DNA from: Kofleriaceae bacterium
Lineage (GTDB): Bacteria > Myxococcota_A > Polyangia > Haliangiales > Haliangiaceae
Assembly: GCA_018057825.1 (NCBI GenBank)
Contig: JAGPCY010000022.1
Location: 85,569-149,568 of the forward strand
Length of the DNA stretch: 64,000 nt
Reading direction: 5' to 3'
Shown here: in pieces, positions 30,645 through 40,286 of the stretch
Numbering within the stretch: position 1 is the stretch's first letter
Layout of the letters: every line of letters starts with the position of its first letter
Notes under the pieces: generated by a model
Database searches by the model: none
What the model was told of the DNA's origin: nothing
Seen by the model: only the letters and a program-made list of their open reading frames with translations
Position numbers and translations under genes: made by a program

Positions 30645-31853
30645 ATGTCTCGACGTAGTGCGCTGTACGCCGTCGCCCTCCTTCTGGTTCACGCATGGGC
30701 CGTCGCGCCGGCCGATGCGCAAGCGCGCCATGAGTCCGCCAGCGCTCCGACCGCGATCGACTTTGCGGGCGCGCTTCGGCTGGCGGCGCAGGCCCCCGAT
30801 CTGCGCGCCGCCGCCGCCGCCGAGCCCACCTGGCGGGCGCGGGTTGGCGCGCCCCACCGACCGACCCTGCGGGCGACCGCCGGGCCGGGGTGGGCCGACG
30901 CCCAGGCCGTCGTCGAGGTCGACGTCACCGCGTCCTGGACGCCGCGCCGGGCTGACGCCAGCCGGGCCGCGGCCCGCGCCGCCATCGCCGCGACCGCGGC
31001 CGCCACGAGCGTCGAGCGCCGCGAGCGTCGCGCGGTCGCCGCCGAGCGCTGGCTCGCGGTGTGGTCGGCGCAAGCGCGCCAGGCCCTCCACGGCGAGGAG
31101 CTGGCGCGGGCTCGCCGATTGGTCGAGCTGGCCGAGCGCGGTCGTGTCCAGGGCGTCGCGACCCGGGTCGACCAGGCGACGGCGGTGGCCTACCAGCTCG
31201 AGGTCGAGGCCGAGGCCCTGACGCTCGAGGGCGACGTGGTCGACGCCGGCTACGCGCTGGCCGCGGCGCTCGGCGACGCGCCGCCGCAACCGCGCGCCGC
31301 GCGCGGACCGCTGCCCCAGCTCGAGGTCGACGGCGCGCCGGTGTCGGCGCGCGCCGCGGCCGAACGCGCCGAGGCCGAGGCCGCCCACCTGGCCGCGACG
31401 GCCGCGCGCCGCGCCTCGGGGCGGCAGCTCGAGGTCGGCGCCCGGGTCGAGCTCGGCCCGGCGACCCGCGCGGGGCTGCTGGTCGTCGGGATCACTTGGC
31501 CGGGGGGCGATCGCGGCGCCGTCGACGCCGCCGCGGCCGAGGCGCGGGCCGCGCTGCTCGAACGCCGCGCCGAGGTCAGCGCTCGCGCCGAGGCGGTGGC
31601 CCAGGCGCGGCGCCAGCACGAGGTCGAGCACGCCCGGGCGGTGGTCGCGGTCGAGGACCGCCGGGTCGCGGCCCTGGCCGAGCAGGTCGCGGCGCTCGAC
31701 GCGGCGCTCCTCGCCGGCGAGGTCGTGATGGCCGACGTGATCGTCGCCGAGCGGGGCCTGGCGCGCGCGCGCGCCGCGGCGATCGCGGCGCGGGTCGCCG
31801 CCGCCGCGGCCGAGATCGAGCGGGCGCTGGGCGCCGGTTGGGAGGGCCCGTGA
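30645..31853 (+). CDS. TolC-like outer-membrane factor of a metal efflux system
   Basis: A 402-residue protein with signal peptide (MSRRSALYAVALLLVHAWAVAPADAQ) and long alpha-helical repeats rich in Ala, Glu and Arg (RLVELAERGRVQGVATRVDQ; AALLERRAEVSARAEAVAQA). These fit the two coiled-coil hairpins of an outer-membrane efflux duct of the CusC/CzcC type. It is first in a five-gene chain, each overlapping the next by 4 bp, with adaptor and pump next. Similarity is by layout more than strong motifs, because this family is poorly conserved. Confidence 0.8.
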   Translation: MSRRSALYAVALLLVHAWAVAPADAQARHESASAPTAIDFAGALRLAAQAPDLRAAAAAEPTWRARVGAPHRPTLRATAGPGWADAQAVVEVDVTASWTPRRADASRAAARAAIAATAAATSVERRERRAVAAERWLAVWSAQARQALHGEELARARRLVELAERGRVQGVATRVDQATAVAYQLEVEAEALTLEGDVVDAGYALAAALGDAPPQPRAARGPLPQLEVDGAPVSARAAAERAEAEAAHLAATAARRASGRQLEVGARVELGPATRAGLLVVGITWPGGDRGAVDAAAAEARAALLERRAEVSARAEAVAQARRQHEVEHARAVVAVEDRRVAALAEQVAALDAALLAGEVVMADVIVAERGLARARAAAIAARVAAAAAEIERALGAGWEGP

Positions 31854-32701
31854 GCTGGCCGGTCCGCGGGCTGGTGGCCGTCGCGCTGCTCGCCGGTTGC
31901 GGAGAGCGCGCGCCATCGCCGTCGCCGGCCGCGCCGGCCGCGACCCCGTCGAGCGCTGTCGTCGCCCCGGCCCGCGCGACCGAGGTCGCGCCGGGGGCGG
32001 TCGCGATCGGCCCGGCGGCCGAGGCTATCGCCGAGGTGGTGCGCGACGCCGACGGCGTGGCGGCGATCGCCGCGCCCGCCGACGCGCGGATCGAGCGCGT
32101 CCACGTCCGACCCGGCGATCGGGTCGCGGCCGGCGCCGCGGTCGCGACCGTGGTGCTGCCGACGATCGCGATCGAGGCCGCGAGGGTGGCTGGCGCCGAC
32201 CTCCGCCTGGGGCCGCTGGTCGCGCGTCGCGACGCGCTGGTTCGCTCGCTGGCGGACGGCCTGGCCCGCGCCGCCGACCTCGCCGAGGTCGAGGCGACCC
32301 TGGCCGAGGTCCGCGCCGAGCGCGCGGTCGCGCTGGCCGCCGTGCGGGCCGCCGGCCCCGGGGACCGCGTCGGCGGTGGCCGCGTCGTGTTGCGGGCGCC
32401 GATCGCCGGCGTGGTGGTCGAGGTCTCGGCCGCGATCGGTGAGCACCGCGGCCCGGCCGACGGCCCGCTCGCCCGCATCGCCGGCGGCGGTGCGACCCGG
32501 GTCGCGGCCCGCTGGGTCGGCGCTCCGCCCGCTGGACCGGCGCGCTTGCTCCTCGACGACGGCGGCGAGCGCGCGCTGACCGAGGTGGCGGTCGCGCCCA
32601 GCCTCGACCCCGACGGCGCGATCGCGGTCTGGTACGACGTCGTCGGCCCGCCGCTGACGGCGACCGCTCGTGGCCGGGTGGTCATCGGAGCGACGCCATG
32701 A
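31850..32701 (+). CDS. Periplasmic adaptor lipoprotein (CzcB/CusB type)
   Basis: A 283-residue lipoprotein starting at GTG 31850 within a GTGA overlap (MSWPVRGLVAVALLAGC). A split barrel-sandwich (lipoyl-like) domain is seen as IAAPADARIERVHVRPGDRV and VVLRAPIAGVVVEVSAAIGE, separated by a helical hairpin (ADLAEVEATLAEVRAERAVA). This is the membrane-fusion layout that bridges an RND pump and an outer-membrane duct. The protein is on the short side and has no clear metal-chaperone tail. Confidence 0.82.
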   Translation: MSWPVRGLVAVALLAGCGERAPSPSPAAPAATPSSAVVAPARATEVAPGAVAIGPAAEAIAEVVRDADGVAAIAAPADARIERVHVRPGDRVAAGAAVATVVLPTIAIEAARVAGADLRLGPLVARRDALVRSLADGLARAADLAEVEATLAEVRAERAVALAAVRAAGPGDRVGGGRVVLRAPIAGVVVEVSAAIGEHRGPADGPLARIAGGGATRVAARWVGAPPAGPARLLLDDGGERALTEVAVAPSLDPDGAIAVWYDVVGPPLTATARGRVVIGATP

Positions 32702-35700
32702 TCGCGGAGCTGGCCGCGGCCTCGGTGCGGCACCGCAAGGTCGTGCTGGTGGTGTGGATCCTCGCCGCCGCGCTGGCCGCCGCCGCCGCCCTCGGCCTGC
32801 GGCTCGATGCGCTGCCCGACGTCACCGGCAACCAGGTGCAGGTCCTGACCCGCGCTCCCGGGCTCACGCCCGAGGAGGTCGAGCGCCGCGTGACCCGGCC
32901 GATCGAGGCCGCGCTCGGCGGGATGCCGGGCCTGACCCTGCACCGCAGCACCTCGCGCTACGGCCTGTCGGCGGTGACCGCGGTGTTCGCCGACGACGTC
33001 GATCCGTTTCGCGCTCGACAGCTCGTGGCCGAGAAGCTGACCGCGGTCGCCGGCGCGTTGCCGGCCGGAGTCGATCCGCCGGAGCTCGGGCCGCTGACCG
33101 GCGGCCTGGGCGAGATCTACCACCTGATCTTGCGGTCGCCGTCGCGATCCCCGGCCGAGCTGCTCGACCTGGCGACCTACGAGGTCGCGCCCATCCTGCG
33201 CGCGGTGTCCGGCGTGGTCGAGGTCAACACCTGGGGCGGCGCGCGGCGCCGGTTCGAGGTTCGCGCCGATCCGGTGCGCATGGCGCGGGCCGGCGTCGTG
33301 CTGGCCGAGCTGCGCGACGCGGTCGAGCGCGCGATCGGCGTGGTGCCGGGGGACGCGGTGGCGGCCAACACCGGTCAGCGCCTGATCCGCGGCGACGCCG
33401 GGATCGCGCGCGCCGCCGATCTGCTCGACGTGGTGGTGGCGCGCCGCGGCGACGCCACCGTGCGGGTCCGCGACCTGGGCACGGTCGGTGATGGCGCGGT
33501 GCCGCGGATCGGCGCGGCCACCGCCGACGGCGGCGGCGAGGTCGTCTACCTGATGGCTCAGATGCTGCGCGGCGCGAACGCCCGCGACGTCACCCGAGCG
33601 CTGCGCGTGCGCATGCCCGACGTCGAGCGGGTCCTGCCCGACGATGTCGCCGTCGAGCTGGTCTACGACCGCGCCATCCTGGTCGACGCCACGCTCGGGA
33701 CCTTGGCCAAGAACCTGATCGAGGGCGGCGCGCTGGTGATCGCGGTCTTGCTCCTGTCCCTCGGCAGCCTGCGCGCTGGCCTGGTGGTGGCGCTGGCGAT
33801 CCCGGCGGCGATGCTGGGCGCGGCCGCGGTCATGCGGGAGTTCGGCGTCGGCGGCAACCTGATGAGCCTGGGCGCGATCGACTTCGGGCTCTTGGTCGAC
33901 GGTGCCGTGGTCATGGTCGAGCACACCTTCCACGTCCGCGGTCGCGATCCCACGGCGCCCCTGGCCGAGCAGGTCGAGGGCGCGGTGCGCGAGGTCGCCC
34001 GTCCGGTGTTCGCTGCGGTGCTGGTGATCGTCTTGGTCTACGTCCCGGTGCTGGCCCTGACCGGCGTCGAGGGCAAGCTGTACCGACCGATGGCGATCAC
34101 GGTGGTCTTGGCGCTGGTGGTCGCGCTGGTGTTCTCCTTGACCTTGGTGCCGGCGGCGTTGGCCAGCGGCGCCGCGCGCCGTCTGCCGGCCCGGGATCCC
34201 ATCGTGATCCGCTTGCTCGATGCGGTCTACGGCTGGCTTCTGCCGCGCGTGACCGCCCGGCCGGTCGCGGTGGCCGCGGCGGCGATCGCGGCGCTGATCG
34301 CGGCCGGCGCGCTGTTCGCGCGGGCTGGCGTGGCCTTGACCCCCGAGCTCGACGAGGGCGACCTGGTGGTCCAGACCACCCGCGCCCCCGACCTGCGCGT
34401 CGACGAGGCGGTCGCCGCGGCCACGCGCATGGAGGCCGCGCTGCGCGCGCGGGTCCCCGAGATCCGTCAGATCGTGTCGCGCCTGGGCAGCCCGGCGATC
34501 GCGACCGACACCATGGGCCTCGATCAGGCCGACGTATTCGTCGGACTGCACCCGCGCGCGCGGTGGCGCCCGGGCGTCGATCGCGCCGGCCTGATCGCCG
34601 AGATGCAGGCGGTGATCGACCTGGCCACGCCGGGCAGCGAGCCGGCCTTCACCCAGCCGATCCAGATGCGCTTCAACGAGCTGCTCGGCGGCTCGTCGAC
34701 CGACGTCGCGCTGGCCGTGGTCGGCGACGATCTCGCCGCGCTGTGGCAGGTCGCGCGCGCGCTGACCGCCGCCCTGGCTGGCGTGCGCGGGGTGGTCGAC
34801 GCCCGGATCTTGGCGCCACCCGAGGTCGGCGTGATCGACGTGCGCCCCTCGCCCTTGGCCGCGGCCCGAGTTGGGCTGTCGAGCGGCGACGTCCTCGACG
34901 CGGTGGCCGCGCTGCGGCTCGGGCTCCCGGCGGGGGTCGCCTACGTCGGCGCGCGCGCGGTGCCGGTGGTCGTGACGTTGGGGGCCGCCCCGCCGACCGC
35001 TGATGGTGTCGCCGCGGCGCGCCTGCCGGCGCCCGGTGGCCTGACGGTGGCGCTGCGCGACGTCGCCGCGGTCGAGGCCCGGACCGCCGCCGGCATGATC
35101 GCCCACGAAGAGGGCAAGCGCCGGCTGGTGATCGGTTGGAACGTCCGCGGTCGCGACCTCGGCGGCGCGCTGGCCGACGCGCGGGCCCGGGTCGACGCGG
35201 TGGCGCTGCCGGCCGGGATCCGCCTGGCCTGGGGTGGTCAGTACCAGGCGCTCGAGGAGGCCAAGGCCCGGTTGGCCCTGGTCGTCCCGGCGGTCCTGGT
35301 CTTGATCCTGGTCGTCTTGGGCCTCACCTTCGGCCACGTGCGGCCTGCGTTGATCGTGTTCGGCCACGTCCCGTTCGCCGGGGTCGGCGGCATCGCGGCG
35401 TTGACCGCGCGGGGCCTGCCGCTCTCGGTGGCCGCCGCGGTCGGCTTCATCGCGCTGTCGGGCATCGCGGTCATGAACGGCGTCGTGCTCATGGCCGAGA
35501 TCCGGCGACGCGAGGCGCTGGGCGAAGCGCCCGGGCCGGCCGCCCACGGCGCGGCCCTGGCGCGCTGTCGGCCGGTCAGCATGACCGCGATGGTGGCGGC
35601 GCTGGGCTTCGTGCCGATGGCGCTGGCGTCGGGCGTCGGCGCCGAGGTCCAGCGGCCGTTGGCGACGGTGGTGGTCGGCGGCCTGGTGTCGTCGACGACC

Positions 35701-35766
35701 CTGACCCTGCTGGTGCTGCCGACCTTGTACCCGCTGCTGGTCGGTCGCCGGGCGAGGGCGGCGTGA
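32698..35766 (+). CDS. Heavy-metal efflux RND pump (CzcA/CusA type)
   Basis: A 1022-residue proton-driven pump with the expected 12 membrane helices in two halves. The N-terminal signature matches the heavy-metal group (SRYGLSAVTAVFADDVDPF; GLTPEEVERRVTRPIEAALG). The proton-relay helix carries GAIDFGLLVDGAVVMVEH (D395 and D401), the motif that separates metal exporters from drug exporters. The second half has FARATVALTPELDEGD-like and GFIALSGIAVMNGVV segments. It overlaps both neighbours by 4 bp. Metal specificity (Cu/Ag or Zn/Co/Cd) cannot be told; no methionine-rich path is obvious. Confidence 0.93.
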   Translation: MIAELAAASVRHRKVVLVVWILAAALAAAAALGLRLDALPDVTGNQVQVLTRAPGLTPEEVERRVTRPIEAALGGMPGLTLHRSTSRYGLSAVTAVFADDVDPFRARQLVAEKLTAVAGALPAGVDPPELGPLTGGLGEIYHLILRSPSRSPAELLDLATYEVAPILRAVSGVVEVNTWGGARRRFEVRADPVRMARAGVVLAELRDAVERAIGVVPGDAVAANTGQRLIRGDAGIARAADLLDVVVARRGDATVRVRDLGTVGDGAVPRIGAATADGGGEVVYLMAQMLRGANARDVTRALRVRMPDVERVLPDDVAVELVYDRAILVDATLGTLAKNLIEGGALVIAVLLLSLGSLRAGLVVALAIPAAMLGAAAVMREFGVGGNLMSLGAIDFGLLVDGAVVMVEHTFHVRGRDPTAPLAEQVEGAVREVARPVFAAVLVIVLVYVPVLALTGVEGKLYRPMAITVVLALVVALVFSLTLVPAALASGAARRLPARDPIVIRLLDAVYGWLLPRVTARPVAVAAAAIAALIAAGALFARAGVALTPELDEGDLVVQTTRAPDLRVDEAVAAATRMEAALRARVPEIRQIVSRLGSPAIATDTMGLDQADVFVGLHPRARWRPGVDRAGLIAEMQAVIDLATPGSEPAFTQPIQMRFNELLGGSSTDVALAVVGDDLAALWQVARALTAALAGVRGVVDARILAPPEVGVIDVRPSPLAAARVGLSSGDVLDAVAALRLGLPAGVAYVGARAVPVVVTLGAAPPTADGVAAARLPAPGGLTVALRDVAAVEARTAAGMIAHEEGKRRLVIGWNVRGRDLGGALADARARVDAVALPAGIRLAWGGQYQALEEAKARLALVVPAVLVLILVVLGLTFGHVRPALIVFGHVPFAGVGGIAALTARGLPLSVAAAVGFIALSGIAVMNGVVLMAEIRRREALGEAPGPAAHGAALARCRPVSMTAMVAALGFVPMALASGVGAEVQRPLATVVVGGLVSSTTLTLLVLPTLYPLLVGRRARAA

Positions 35767-36425
35767 GGATCCTCGTGGTCGAGGACGAGGCTCGCCTGGC
35801 GGGCCTGATCGCTCGCGGCCTCGGCGAGGAGGGCCACCAGGTCACGATCGCGGTCACCGCGGCAGCCGCCACCGCGGCGATCGGGCTGGGCTGGGACGTC
35901 GTGATCCTCGACTGGGGACTGCCCGATCAGGACGGGGTCACGCTCTTGGCGCGCTGGCGTCGTCGCGGCATCGACGTCCCGGTGCTGATGCTGACCGCCC
36001 GCGGGGCCACCGGCGAGCGGGTCACTGGGCTGCGCGCCGGCGCCGACGACTACCTGATCAAGCCGTTCGACTTCGAGGAGCTGCTCGCGCGCCTCGACGC
36101 CGTGACGCGCCGGACGCGGGCGACCGGTCCGGCTCGGGTCGGGCGCCTGATCCTCGACGAGCGCAGCCGGACCCTAGGCGCCGACGAGCGCGTGGTCGCG
36201 CTCAGCCCACGTGAGCTCGACGTGGCGCGGGTGCTGGTGACGCGGGCCGGCGACGTGATGACGCGCGCCGAGCTGCTGGCCGAGGTGTGGGGCCGCGACT
36301 TCGATGGGCCGCCCAACGTGGTCGATGTCTACGTCGGCTACCTGCGCGCCAAGCTGCGCGAACTCGATGAGCCCGCTGTCATCGAGACGGTCCGCGGGCT
36401 CGGCTATCGCCTGGTGGCGCGGTGA
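35763..36425 (+). CDS. OmpR-family response regulator of the efflux operon
   Basis: A 220-residue regulator starting at GTG 35763 in a GTGA overlap. The receiver has VEDEARLAGLIARGL, phospho-acceptor D50 in VILDWGLPDQDG, the conserved Thr in LMLTARG and Lys in DYLIKPFDFEEL. The winged-helix DNA-binding domain follows (LSPRELDVARVLVTRAGDVM; NVVDVYVGYLRAKL; ETVRGLGYRLV). It likely controls this operon in response to metal, perhaps through the palindromes at 30558-30600. Confidence 0.93.
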   Translation: MRILVVEDEARLAGLIARGLGEEGHQVTIAVTAAAATAAIGLGWDVVILDWGLPDQDGVTLLARWRRRGIDVPVLMLTARGATGERVTGLRAGADDYLIKPFDFEELLARLDAVTRRTRATGPARVGRLILDERSRTLGADERVVALSPRELDVARVLVTRAGDVMTRAELLAEVWGRDFDGPPNVVDVYVGYLRAKLRELDEPAVIETVRGLGYRLVAR

Positions 36426-37771
36426 CGGTGCGGCGTCGCCTGGTGCTGTTCGGCGCAGTGCTGCCGGTCGCGGCCCTGCTGCTGGTCGCGACGATCGCCG
36501 GCCTGCTGCTGGCCGCGCGCCTGCGCCGCGAGATCGATCAGCACCTCACCGCCCAGGCCGCGGTCGAGAGCGTCGGGCTGTTCGACGGGCCTGATGGTCG
36601 GCCGCACCTCCACGCCCACGCGTCGCCGCTGGCCGCGGATCTGCGCGACCTGATCCCTGATGGTGCCATCTACGACGACACCGGCGCGCTGGTGACCGTG
36701 ACCCGGCCCGAGGCCCGGGTGCCGGCGCGCCTGCAGTCGACCACCGCGATCGGCGCGATGACGCTGGCCGACGCCGATCGCGGCGATGGACCCGTGCGAG
36801 AGCTGATCGCCGCGATCGCCAGTCCGAGCGGCGCGCGCTTCACCTTGTACCTGGCGGTCCCTCGATCCCGGGTGGGGCGGACCATGGCCGGGTACTGGAC
36901 CGGGGCCGGGCTCGCCGTGGTCGGCGTCGGCGGGCTTCTGCTCGCGGTCCAGTTGCTCGCCGCTCGGCGCCTGAGCCGACGCATCGCCGGGCTGGCCGCC
37001 TACCTGCCGCGGCTGCGCGAGGGCCAGGCCGAGCCGCCGCCGCCGCCCGATCGCAGCGACGACGAGCTGGCGGCGCTGCGCGACGGCCTCTACGCCGCCG
37101 CCGTGGCCCTCGAGGCCCAGCGCGCCCACGAGCAGACCTGGCTGGCCACCGCCGCCCACGATCTGCGTACGCCGCTCGGGGTCATGCGCACCACGCTCGA
37201 TCTGGCGCTGCGCCGCCCGCGCGACGCCGGGGAGCTGCGCGCGGCGCTGGTCGAGGTCGGAGCCGAGGTCGATCGCCTGCGCGCGCTGGCCGACAGCTTG
37301 CTCGCCGCCGGGCAGCGCGATCGCCGCCGGGCCCCGGTGGAGCTGGCAGCGGTCGCGCGCGCCGCCCTGGGCGCGGTGACCGCGGCGGCCGCGGCCCGGG
37401 GCGTGGCGCTCGACGCGTCGCTGGCGCCGGTGGTGGTCGAAGGCGACGCGATCGCGCTGCGCCGCGCGATCGACAACCTCCTGCACAACGCGCTCGGGCA
37501 CGCACCCACCGGAACGGCGATCGCGATCGCGCTCACCGGCGATCACGGTCGGGCGCGGCTGGTGATCCGCGATCGCGGTCCGGGCATCCCGAGCGAACGG
37601 CGCGAGGAGGTGTTCCACCCCGGCGCGCGCGGCGCCGACAGCCGTGGCAGCGGCCTTGGGCTGGCGATCGTCCGTCAGATCGTGACGGATCACGGCGGCG
37701 AGGTCTGGGTCGGCGACGGCGGCCCGGGCGCTGAGTTGATCGTCGAGCTGCCGGCGGCCGACGAGGCGTAG
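36422..37771 (+). CDS. Sensor histidine kinase of the efflux operon
   Basis: A 449-residue membrane kinase starting at GTG 36422 in a GTGA overlap. Two transmembrane helices ([20 protein letters not shown] and [20 protein letters not shown]) frame a periplasmic sensor of about 125 residues with a His-rich patch ([12 protein letters not shown]) that might bind metal. The cytoplasmic part has a HAMP-like linker, phospho-acceptor H246 in [11 protein letters not shown]-box ([11 protein letters not shown]), G1 (IRDRGPGIP) and G2 ([12 protein letters not shown]). It is the partner of the preceding regulator. Confidence 0.93.
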   Translation: MTVRRRLVLFGAVLPVAALLLVATIAGLLLAARLRREIDQHLTAQAAVESVGLFDGPDGRPHLHAHASPLAADLRDLIPDGAIYDDTGALVTVTRPEARVPARLQSTTAIGAMTLADADRGDGPVRELIAAIASPSGARFTLYLAVPRSRVGRTMAGYWTGAGLAVVGVGGLLLAVQLLAARRLSRRIAGLAAYLPRLREGQAEPPPPPDRSDDELAALRDGLYAAAVALEAQRAHEQTWLATAAHDLRTPLGVMRTTLDLALRRPRDAGELRAALVEVGAEVDRLRALADSLLAAGQRDRRRAPVELAAVARAALGAVTAAAAARGVALDASLAPVVVEGDAIALRRAIDNLLHNALGHAPTGTAIAIALTGDHGRARLVIRDRGPGIPSERREEVFHPGARGADSRGSGLGLAIVRQIVTDHGGEVWVGDGGPGAELIVELPAADEA

Positions 37772-37785
37772 ATGGGGAAGCTCGG

Positions 37786-38026
37786 GCGGAGGCGGAGGCG
37801 GAGGCCGAGACGGAGACCGCGACCGAGGCGGAGGCCGAGGCCGAGGCCGAGACGGAGACCGAGGCCGAGACCGCGACCGAGACCGAGGCCGAGACCGAGG
37901 CGGAGACGGAGACCGAGACCGAGGCCGAGACCGAGACCGAGGCGGAGACCGAGACCGAGGCCGAGACGGAGACCGAGACCGAGACCGAACCCGAACCCGA
38001 ACCCGAACCCGAACCCGAGACCGAGG
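37786..38026 (+). repeat. GAGACC-type hexamer array D, in a convergent gap
   Basis: About 240 bp of GAGACC/GAGGCC/GAGGCG units with GAACCC at the end fill the gap between the histidine kinase stop and the prfC stop. Purine strand is plus. Confidence 0.95.
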
Positions 38027-38028
38027 CG

Positions 38029-39618
38029 CTAGCGCTGCTGCTCGCGGGTGGCCAGGAGGCGGATGTCGGGCCAGTCGACCTTGACCCGGTTGAGCTGCCA
38101 GTCGTTGCGGGCCAGGAACACCGTCGCGCCGCTGTGATCCTCGGCGGTGTTGTCGCGGTTGCCGTCGGCGAACTTCTTGACCAGTTTGGGGTCGTCGGCC
38201 TCGACCCAGCGGGCCCGCTCGAACGACGTGCCCTCGAAGATCACCGGCAGGTCGTACTCGGTGCGGATGCGGTCGGCCAGGACGTCGAACTGCAGGCCGC
38301 CGACCACGCCGACGATCCAGTCCGAGCCGATCAGCATCTTGAAGGCCTGGGCGGCGCCCTCCTCGGCGAGCTGCTCGAGGGCGCGGCCGAGGTGCTTGGC
38401 CTTCATCGGATCGACCGGGCGGACCCGGCGCAAGAGCTCGGGCGCGAACGACGGGATGCCGGTGAAGCGCAGGACCTCGCCCTCGGTGAGCGCGTCGCCG
38501 ATGCGCAGGCCGCCGTGGTTGGGCAGGCCGATGATGTCTCCGGCCCAGGCCTCCTCCGCCAGCTCGCGGGCGTTGGCCTGGAACAGCATGGCGTTTCCGA
38601 CCGAGAGGGTCTTCTCGGTGCGCGGGTTGACCAGCTTCATGCCGCGCGAGAAGTGGCCCGAGGCCAGGCGCACGAAGGCGATGCGGTCGCGGTGCTTGGG
38701 ATCCATGTTCGCCTGGATCTTGAAGACGAAGCCCGACACCTTGGGCTCGCCGGGATCGACGGCGCGCTCGACCGCGGGCTGGGGCCGCGGCGGGGGCGCC
38801 AGCTCGGCGATGCCGGCCAAGAGCTCGCGGACGCCGAAGTTGTTGACCGCCGAGCCGAAGAACACCGGCGTCATGTGGCCCTCGCGGTAGCTCTGCAGGT
38901 CGAGCGGCTTGCACAGCCCGCGCACCATCTCGACGTCGCCGCGCAGCTTGCCGACCGCGTGCTCGGGCAGGAGCCGGTCGAGCTTGGGATCGCCCAGCCC
39001 CTCGCAGACGATCGCCTCCTGGATGTACTCGCCCTTGCTGCGCTCCATCAGGTGGAGCTGATCGCCGCGCAGGTCGTAGCAGCCCAGGAAGCCCTGGCCC
39101 ATGCCGATCGGCCAGGTCGCCGGGGTCACGTCGAGGGCCAGGGTGTGCTCGATCTCGTCGAGGAGCTCGAAGGGATCGCGGCCCTCGCGGTCGAGCTTGT
39201 TGATGAACGTGACGATCGGCACGTCGCGCATGCGACAGACCTCGAACAGCTTCTTGGTCTGGGCCTCGATGCCCTTGGCGGCGTCGATCACCATGACCGC
39301 CGAGTCGACCGCGGTCAGGGTCCGGTAGGTGTCCTCGGAGAAGTCCTGGTGGCCGGGGGTGTCGAGCAGGTTGAAGGTGCGCTCGGCGTAGTCGAAGGTC
39401 ATGACCGAGGTCGTCACCGAGATGCCGCGCTCGCGCTCGACCTTCATCCAGTCCGAGGTGGCGCGCCGGCGATCGCCGCGGGCCTTGACCGCGCCGGCGA
39501 GCTGGATCGCGCCGCCGAACAAGAGCAGCTTCTCGGTGAGCGTGGTCTTGCCGGCGTCGGGGTGGGCGATGATCGCGAAGGTTCGTCGGCGCGCGACCTC
39601 GGGCGGGAGCTCGGACAT
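38029..39618 (-). CDS. prfC: Peptide chain release factor 3
   Basis: A 529-residue translational GTPase that recycles release factors 1 and 2. The G1 box is AHPDAGKTTLTEK, the switch region RGISVTTSVMTF, G3 LLDTPGHQDFSEDT and G4 FINKLDREGRDPFEL, which are RF3-type sequences and distinguish it from EF-G. The C-terminal region (KMLIGSDWIVGVVGGLQFDV) is also RF3-like. Length is standard. It is divergent from the candidate selenoprotein gene across 77 bp. Confidence 0.96.
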   Translation of the reverse strand: MSELPPEVARRRTFAIIAHPDAGKTTLTEKLLLFGGAIQLAGAVKARGDRRRATSDWMKVERERGISVTTSVMTFDYAERTFNLLDTPGHQDFSEDTYRTLTAVDSAVMVIDAAKGIEAQTKKLFEVCRMRDVPIVTFINKLDREGRDPFELLDEIEHTLALDVTPATWPIGMGQGFLGCYDLRGDQLHLMERSKGEYIQEAIVCEGLGDPKLDRLLPEHAVGKLRGDVEMVRGLCKPLDLQSYREGHMTPVFFGSAVNNFGVRELLAGIAELAPPPRPQPAVERAVDPGEPKVSGFVFKIQANMDPKHRDRIAFVRLASGHFSRGMKLVNPRTEKTLSVGNAMLFQANARELAEEAWAGDIIGLPNHGGLRIGDALTEGEVLRFTGIPSFAPELLRRVRPVDPMKAKHLGRALEQLAEEGAAQAFKMLIGSDWIVGVVGGLQFDVLADRIRTEYDLPVIFEGTSFERARWVEADDPKLVKKFADGNRDNTAEDHSGATVFLARNDWQLNRVKVDWPDIRLLATREQQR

Positions 39619-39695
39619 GGCGGCGGACCTTCCCCGATCGCGGCGGGCGGCGCAAGCCTGTCGCGTCGGACGGCAGGTGCGCTAGGATGTCTCGC

Positions 39696-40067
39696 ATGGA
39701 CGCGCGTGCGCCGCTCACGATCGAAGAGGCCGAGGCCGAGCTCGAGGGCCTGCCGCTGGTGGCGGCGATGGGCGGGTCGATGAACGACATCAAGGCGGTG
39801 CGCGCCAAGTGTCTGGCCGCCGGGATCCCGGTCCTCATGGGCTGCCCTGGCGGCAGTCGCGGTTGAGGGACCAAGACCCACCTCCTCGTCGAGGAGGATG
39901 ATGTCCCGGCGGTGGCGGCGCTCCTGGCCGCCGACTGGCAGCACAGCCTAGCGCGCGAGGGCGTGGCCCCGGTCGCGACCGACGGCACCGCGTGCCCGGC
40001 GTGTGGATCGACCGGCGAGCTGACCGCCAGCGGCGAGTGCCCCGACTGCGGGCTGGTGCTGGGGTAG
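39696..40067 (+). CDS. Candidate selenoprotein: UGA-containing DUF2007-like domain plus zinc ribbon
   Basis: The frame from ATG 39696 (AGGA ribosome site 8 nt upstream; in-frame ATG also at 39687) meets TGA at 39864-39866 (codon 57) and continues in the same frame to TAG at 40065. Both sides look like one protein of 123 residues if TGA is read as selenocysteine. The N-terminal part (LVAAMGGSMNDIKAVRAKCL, AAGIPVLMGC) and HLLVEEDDVPAVAALLAADW after the TGA resemble the DUF2007 ferredoxin-like fold. The sequence around it is GCPGGSRG-U-GTKTHLLV, giving a C50/U57 pair suited to redox chemistry or metal binding. The end is a zinc ribbon (CPACGSTGELTASGECPDCG). A SECIS-like hairpin lies right after the TGA. 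The alternative is a pseudogene or a real stop after 56 codons. Function is unknown. Confidence 0.75.
39867..39907 (+). promoter_or_regulatory. SECIS-like hairpin directly after the in-frame UGA
   Basis: CCTCCTC (39881-39887) and GAGGAGG (39891-39897) form a perfect 7-bp apical stem with a GTC loop. GGGAC (39867-39871) and GTCCC (39903-39907) can pair as a lower stem. A G is the first loop base, 22 nt after the UGA. Bacterial SECIS elements have an apical stem with a loop G about 16-37 nt after the UGA, so the geometry fits. Confidence 0.7.
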
Positions 40068-40069
40068 GA

Positions 40070-40284
40070 GGCGGGGGGGGCGGAGGCGGAGGCCGAGACG
40101 AGACGAGGCGGAGACCGAGGAGACCGAGACCGAGGCGGAGGCCGAGACCGAGGCCGAGACCGGAACCAGAACCGGAACCGGACCCCGACCCCGATCCCGA
40201 ACCGGACCCCGAACCCGAACCCGACCCCGAGACCGAGGCCGAGTCCGAGTCCGAGTCCGAGGAGGAGACCGAGGAGGAGGAGGA
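40070..40284 (+). repeat. GAGACC-type hexamer array E, in a convergent gap
   Basis: About 215 bp of mixed hexamers (GAGGCG, GAGACC, GAACCG, GACCCC, GAGTCC) separate the candidate selenoprotein stop from the convergent four-helix gene. It is less regular than the other arrays. Confidence 0.92.
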
Positions 40285-40286
40285 AT

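Noticed and set aside
39867..40067. A plain stop or decayed gene after codon 56 as the explanation of the TGA at 39864
   Set aside because: Sequence after the TGA stays in frame, has protein-like composition and ends in an intact four-cysteine zinc ribbon; a decayed gene would be expected to show other damage. It remains the main alternative until homologues are checked.
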